This document shows, in pieces, positions 60,027 through 64,000 of a stretch of DNA of 64,000 nt (positions are counted from its first letter, which is position 1; each line of letters begins with the position of its first letter). The position numbers were made by a program, and so were the translations under genes. The notes beneath the pieces were generated by a model. The model was given only the letters and a program-made list of their open reading frames with translations. It had not been told where the DNA came from and made no database searches. This DNA is from UBA699 sp050261915. Its GTDB lineage: Bacteria > Bacillota > Clostridia > Clostridiales > Clostridiaceae. Where the stretch lies: assembly GCA_050261915.1 (NCBI GenBank), contig JBLNDT010000057.1:62001-126000 (forward strand), in the 5' to 3' direction.

Positions 60027-61772
60027 ATGTCACAAATTTATCGAAGTAAAACTTTAAACCAAATTTCAGAAAGCGATAAGGGATCAGAATTAAAGGTAGC
60101 CGGATGGGTTGAAAACATCCGTGACCATGGTGGTGTATCATTTATAGACCTAAGGGATATGTATGGTGTATTACAGGTAGTTCTTAGAAATACCGACCTT
60201 TTAAATGGAATAAAGAAAGAGGAATGCTTATCAATACAAGGTACTATTGAAGAGCGTGATGAAGAAACCTACAACCCTAACATTCCAACTGGAACAATTG
60301 AAATGGAAGCAAAAGAAATAACTGTGCTTGGAAAAGTTTATAGGGATCTTCCTTTTGAAATATCAGCTTCAAAGGATATACGTGAAGATGTACGTTTAAA
60401 ATATCGTTACCTTGATTTGAGAAACAGAAAGGTTAAAGATAACATCCTTTTCCGTTCTGAGGTAATATCTTTCTTAAGACAAAAGATGGGAAGTATGGGA
60501 TTTGTAGAAATTCAAACACCTATATTAAGTGCTTCCTCACCAGAAGGTGCACGTGATTACATTGTGCCTTCAAGAAAATATAAAGGTAAATTTTATGCAC
60601 TGCCACAAGCACCACAGCAATACAAGCAGCTCCTTATGGCTTCAGGCATTGATAAATACTTCCAGATAGCGCCATGTTTCAGGGATGAAGATGCCCGTGC
60701 AGACCGTTCCCCTGGTGAATTCTATCAATTGGACTTTGAGATGAGCTTTGCTACTCAAGAGGATGTATTTGCTACTGGAGAAGCAGTACTTACAGAAACT
60801 TTCAAGAAATTTGCTCCGGTTGGATATGAAATAACAGAAGCACCATATCCAATCATAAGCTATAAGCAGGCTATGCTTGAGTTTGGAAGTGATAAACCTG
60901 ACCTTCGCAACCCACTTAGGATTATTGATGTTACTGAATTCTTCCATAAATGTTCCTTTAAACCCTTCCATAATAAAACAGTAAGGGCTATAAAGGTTCA
61001 TGCTGAGCTTTCAAAGGGATTCCATGAGAAGCTTCTATCCTTTGCTCAGTCAATTGGAATGGGGGGGCTTGGATATCTTGAAGTAAGAGAAGATTTATCC
61101 TACAAAGGACCTATTGATAAATTTATACCAGATGACATAAAAGGTAAGCTTATTGACTTAGCTAAACTTGAAGCTGGTGATGTTATATTCTTTATCGCAG
61201 ATTCAGAAGACCTTGCAAACAAATATGCAGGACAGATACGTAATGAACTTGGTGCACGTCTTGATATCTGTGAGAAAAATGCATATAGGTTCTGTTATGT
61301 TAATGACTTCCCAATGTATGAAATCGATGAAGAAACCGGCAAGGTCGGCTTCACCCACAATCCATTTTCAATGCCTCAGGGTGGCTTAGAAGCACTAAAC
61401 ACCAAAGATCCTCTTGATATCCTTGCATATCAATACGATATAGTATGTAACGGTGTGGAACTATCCTCAGGTGCAGTAAGAAACCATGACATGGATGTAA
61501 TGGTTAAGGCCTTTGAAATTGCCGGCTATGTAGAAGAAACATTAAAAGATAAGTTTGGTGCTTTATATAATGCATTCCAGTTTGGTGCTCCGCCTCATGC
61601 AGGTATGGCTCCAGGTGTAGACAGAATGATAATGCTTCTTAGAAATGAAGAAAACATTCGTGAAGTTATCGCATTCCCAATGAGCAGCAGTGCCCAAGAC
61701 CTTATGTGCGGTGCTCCAAATGAATTGCATGAACAACAGCTTCGTGAAGTGCACATAAAAATAAGAAAATAA
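60027..61772 (+). CDS. aspS: Aspartyl-tRNA synthetase, probably non-discriminating
   Basis: 581 residues, bacterial type: N-terminal OB fold (1-100; VAGWVENIRDHGGVSFIDLR), catalytic core with motif 2 (FRDEDARADRSPGEFYQLD) and motif 3 (GMAPGVDRMIMLLR), and a GAD insertion (about 285-400) typical of bacterial AspRS. It lies in an operon with gatCAB behind an Asn-type T-box, so it most likely charges tRNA-Asn with Asp as well. ATG at 60027 after AAAGGAGAGAAAAAA. Confidence 0.95.
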   Translation: MSQIYRSKTLNQISESDKGSELKVAGWVENIRDHGGVSFIDLRDMYGVLQVVLRNTDLLNGIKKEECLSIQGTIEERDEETYNPNIPTGTIEMEAKEITVLGKVYRDLPFEISASKDIREDVRLKYRYLDLRNRKVKDNILFRSEVISFLRQKMGSMGFVEIQTPILSASSPEGARDYIVPSRKYKGKFYALPQAPQQYKQLLMASGIDKYFQIAPCFRDEDARADRSPGEFYQLDFEMSFATQEDVFATGEAVLTETFKKFAPVGYEITEAPYPIISYKQAMLEFGSDKPDLRNPLRIIDVTEFFHKCSFKPFHNKTVRAIKVHAELSKGFHEKLLSFAQSIGMGGLGYLEVREDLSYKGPIDKFIPDDIKGKLIDLAKLEAGDVIFFIADSEDLANKYAGQIRNELGARLDICEKNAYRFCYVNDFPMYEIDEETGKVGFTHNPFSMPQGGLEALNTKDPLDILAYQYDIVCNGVELSSGAVRNHDMDVMVKAFEIAGYVEETLKDKFGALYNAFQFGAPPHAGMAPGVDRMIMLLRNEENIREVIAFPMSSSAQDLMCGAPNELHEQQLREVHIKIRK

Positions 61773-61801
61773 GTTATGTAATCATAGGAAGGAGATTTAC
61801 T

Positions 61802-62095
61802 ATGGCTGTAACAAAAACAGAAATTGAAAAGCTTGCTAAGCTTGGCAGATTATACTTTTCAGATGAAGAACTTGAAAAGTTTGCAGGAGAATTTGATGAA
61901 ATAATAGCATTTGCTGATACCATAAACCAATCCGTAGAAGGTGGAACAGAGGAAATAAAAAGTGTAGGTTCAAGACTTGTTTCCTTTGAAGAACTTCGTG
62001 AAGATGAAGTAATTGATTCTCTGCCTAATGAAAAAATCTTATCAAATGTAGAAGGAAAAGATGGATTTTTCAGCGTTAGGAGGAGTAAGAAATGA
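61802..62095 (+). CDS. gatC: Asp/Glu-tRNA amidotransferase subunit C
   Basis: 97 residues, the small subunit that clamps GatA and GatB. ITEIEKLAKLGRLYFSDEE near the start and SLPNEKILSNVEGKDGFF at the end are typical. ATG at 61802 after AGGAAGGAGATTTACT; its last codon overlaps the start of gatA (ATGA). Confidence 0.95.
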   Translation: MAVTKTEIEKLAKLGRLYFSDEELEKFAGEFDEIIAFADTINQSVEGGTEEIKSVGSRLVSFEELREDEVIDSLPNEKILSNVEGKDGFFSVRRSKK

Positions 62096-63549
62096 GAGAA
62101 ATAATTTCCGAATTGTCATCAAAGCTTCAATCAGGTGAAATTTCCTCTGTGGAGCTTACAAAGGAATATATAAAGAGCATTGAAACATTAAACCCAAAAC
62201 TAAATGCATATGTTCATACAACCTTTGATACAGCATTAACTGGTGCGGAAGCTGCAGATAAAATGCTTAAACTTGGGAATGCCTCACCACTATGCGGTAT
62301 TCCAATGGCATTAAAAGACAATATATGTACAGATGGAATTTTAACCACCTGCTGCTCAAAAATACTAGATGGCTTCAAGCCATATTACGATGCATCTGTA
62401 TGGGAAAGCTTAAAATCAAGAGGCGCTGTTCTTCTAGGGAAGACAAACATGGATGAATTCGCCATGGGAAGCACCTCAGAATCAAGTTGTTACGGAGCTC
62501 CTTTAAACCCAAGAAACACTAACCATGTAACAGGAGGCTCTTCTGGTGGTTCTGCTGCTGCTGTTTGTGGAAACCTGGCAGCATATGCCCTAGGCTCCGA
62601 CACAGGTGGGTCAGTACGTCAGCCTGCAGCATTTTGCGGTATTGTAGGACTTAAACCAACATATGGAACAGTTTCAAGATATGGCTTAATTGCTTATGGA
62701 AGCTCCCTGGATCAGATTGGTCCTCTTACCTATAGTGTAAAGGATGCTGCAATTGTATTTGATGCAATGAAGGGTTTCGACAAACGTGACCAGACCAGTA
62801 AAGCATTTGATTACGGCAACCTGCTTGATTCCATGAAAGGTGATGTTAAGGGTAAGAAAATAGGTGTTGCTGAAGAGTTCTTTGATGGAATAGCTCCAGA
62901 TATGAAGGATCAGATATTTGAGGCAATAAAACTATTTGAAAAAAATGGTGCTGAAATAATAAACATAAAGCTTCCAGCATTAAAGCTTGCACTTCCAGTT
63001 TACTATATAATTGCATGTGCAGAAGCCTCCTCAAACCTTGGAAGATTTGACGGTATTAGATACGGTCACCGCACTAATGAATACCACAGCATAGATGACA
63101 TGATATATAAAACAAGAAGCGAAGGCTTTGGTGATGAAGTTAAACGCCGTATAATGCTTGGAACCTATGTGCTTTCAAGCGGTTACTACGATGCATATTA
63201 CAAGAAAGCTTGTTTAATAAGAGAAGAAATTGTTCGTGAGTTTGATGATTTATTCAGCAAATGCGATGTATTAATTGCCCCAACCGCACCAAACACAGCA
63301 TTCCCACTTAACTTTAAAGGTGGAAGTGCCATAGAAATGTATCTTTCAGATATTTGTACCGTTCCTATCAATATAGCAGGAATACCATCCATATCAATTC
63401 CTTGTGGAATGGATTCAAAGGGTCTTCCAATAGGAATGCAGATTATGGGTAAGAAATTTGATGAAGCATCCATACTTAACTTTGCATATTTCTACGAACA
63501 AAATTCAGAAGACAAGATTGGAGTTTTTGAAGGAGGTGTCAGAATATGA
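62092..63549 (+). CDS. gatA: Asp/Glu-tRNA amidotransferase subunit A
   Basis: 485 residues, amidase-signature glutaminase that supplies ammonia to misacylated tRNA. The Ser-Ser-Lys triad is seen as PMALKDNIC (Lys), GGSSGGSAAAVC (first Ser) and GSDTGGSVRQPAAFCG (Ser nucleophile). Overlaps gatC and gatB by four bases each, so the three subunits are coupled. Confidence 0.96.
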   Translation: MREIISELSSKLQSGEISSVELTKEYIKSIETLNPKLNAYVHTTFDTALTGAEAADKMLKLGNASPLCGIPMALKDNICTDGILTTCCSKILDGFKPYYDASVWESLKSRGAVLLGKTNMDEFAMGSTSESSCYGAPLNPRNTNHVTGGSSGGSAAAVCGNLAAYALGSDTGGSVRQPAAFCGIVGLKPTYGTVSRYGLIAYGSSLDQIGPLTYSVKDAAIVFDAMKGFDKRDQTSKAFDYGNLLDSMKGDVKGKKIGVAEEFFDGIAPDMKDQIFEAIKLFEKNGAEIINIKLPALKLALPVYYIIACAEASSNLGRFDGIRYGHRTNEYHSIDDMIYKTRSEGFGDEVKRRIMLGTYVLSSGYYDAYYKKACLIREEIVREFDDLFSKCDVLIAPTAPNTAFPLNFKGGSAIEMYLSDICTVPINIAGIPSISIPCGMDSKGLPIGMQIMGKKFDEASILNFAYFYEQNSEDKIGVFEGGVRI

Positions 63550-64000
63550 GCTATGAAATAGTATGCGGTATAGAAACTCATATTGAGCTGGCAACTAACA
63601 CAAAGATATTCTGCAACTGCACCACTGCCTTTGGTGGAGATCCAAATACCCACTGCTGCCCTGTATGCACAGGACAGCCAGGAACACTGCCGGTTTTAAA
63701 TAAAAAAGTTGTTGAATATGCTGTAAGAGCAGGTCTTGCAGTACACTGTAAGATTAACAACGTGTCCCACATGGACAGAAAAAATTATGTATACCCTGAT
63801 CTGCCTAAGGCATATCAGATTTCCCAGTACGATGAACCTGTTTGCGAACATGGTTACATCATACTAGACAGTGGAAAGAAAATTGGAATAACCCGTATCC
63901 ACATAGAAGAAGATGCTGGTAAGCTGGTGCATGAACCAGGCTACACCTTCATTGATTACAACCGTGGAGGAGTTCCGCTGATTGAAATAGTATCAGAACC
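63546..64000 (+). CDS. gatB: Asp/Glu-tRNA amidotransferase subunit B (5' part)
   Basis: The first 151 codons; the gene runs off the window. It starts MSYEIVCGIETHIEL and has the zinc-binding Cys of FCNCTTAFGG and CCPVCTGQPG, the YPDLPKAYQISQYD segment and HIEEDAGKLVHE of the kinase-like domain that phosphorylates the acyl-tRNA. Start ATG overlaps the gatA stop by four bases. Confidence 0.96.
   Translation, partial: MSYEIVCGIETHIELATNTKIFCNCTTAFGGDPNTHCCPVCTGQPGTLPVLNKKVVEYAVRAGLAVHCKINNVSHMDRKNYVYPDLPKAYQISQYDEPVCEHGYIILDSGKKIGITRIHIEEDAGKLVHEPGYTFIDYNRGGVPLIEIVSE

Noticed and set aside
1..64000. tRNA, rRNA, CRISPR array, insertion sequence or prophage
   Set aside because: No cloverleaf, rRNA segment, spaced repeat array, transposase or integrase was visible anywhere.

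Overview
The window is chromosomal DNA from a low-GC, anaerobic, endospore-forming Clostridium-type Firmicute. This rests on the very AT-rich intergenic DNA, strong GGAGG ribosome sites with many TTG/GTG starts, a complete Rnf complex, spore genes (cwlJ, gerQ, a CotF-type coat protein), amino-acid fermentation genes (ortA-ortB, a diaminopropionate ammonia-lyase with a YgeY-type peptidase) and tRNA-dependent amidation (aspS-gatCAB). I see no rRNA, tRNA, IS element, phage or CRISPR. The species cannot be named from the sequence.

Layout. 1-0.6 kb: start of an amino-acid permease under a T-box. 0.7-3.9 kb: a hybrid histidine kinase overlapping a PAS-GGDEF-EAL protein. 4-13.3 kb: galE, a short SSB paralogue, an ABC-F ATPase, a guanine-riboswitch purine permease, a HAD phosphatase, a PHP phosphatase, two small membrane proteins, a GGDEF protein and a phosphoglycerate-mutase-like phosphatase. 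13.4-20 kb: a CHASE4-GGDEF-EAL protein, then a minus-strand cluster (TelA-like, unknown 203-aa protein, a 27-residue peptide, a membrane HD-GYP protein, DUF5317). 20-31 kb: a c-di-AMP riboswitch with a LysM/SleB hydrolase, sbcDC, cwlJ-gerQ, an MFS exporter, two DivIVA-like coiled-coil proteins and a zinc ribbon. 31-37.6 kb: coat proteins, then rseC-rnfCDGEAB. 38-44.6 kb: dpaL-ygeY, a TtcA-like enzyme, a cation/proton antiporter behind an attenuator, dbpA. 44.6-50 kb: a sensor kinase and sigma-54 activator followed by ortA-ortB with a -24/-12 promoter. 50-58 kb: a 23S methyltransferase, an SBP-GGDEF-HD-GYP protein, a DEAD-box helicase, an Rh-type ammonium channel and a gamma-glutamyltransferase. 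58.4-64 kb: a small membrane protein, a REC-GGDEF regulator, and T-box-aspS-gatC-gatA-gatB running off the end.

How the genes fit together. One theme is amino-acid catabolism and nitrogen: OrtAB makes acetyl-CoA and alanine, DpaL releases two ammonia, the Rh channel moves ammonia, GGT splits glutamyl peptides, and Rnf couples reduced ferredoxin to an ion gradient. The second is cyclic-di-GMP: six proteins with GGDEF, EAL or HD-GYP domains lie in 64 kb, several with extracellular sensor domains, and two proteins flanking ortAB carry amino-acid-binding sensor modules. The third is RNA-based control: two T-boxes, a guanine riboswitch, a c-di-AMP riboswitch, and three leaders I could not assign to a class.

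The parts that look least described are the 27-residue peptide with its own structured leader in front of the membrane HD-GYP protein (18.0-18.2 kb), the attenuator leader of the antiporter (41.75-41.85 kb), and ortAB standing apart from the rest of the ornithine pathway under a dedicated sigma-54 circuit (44.6-50 kb).
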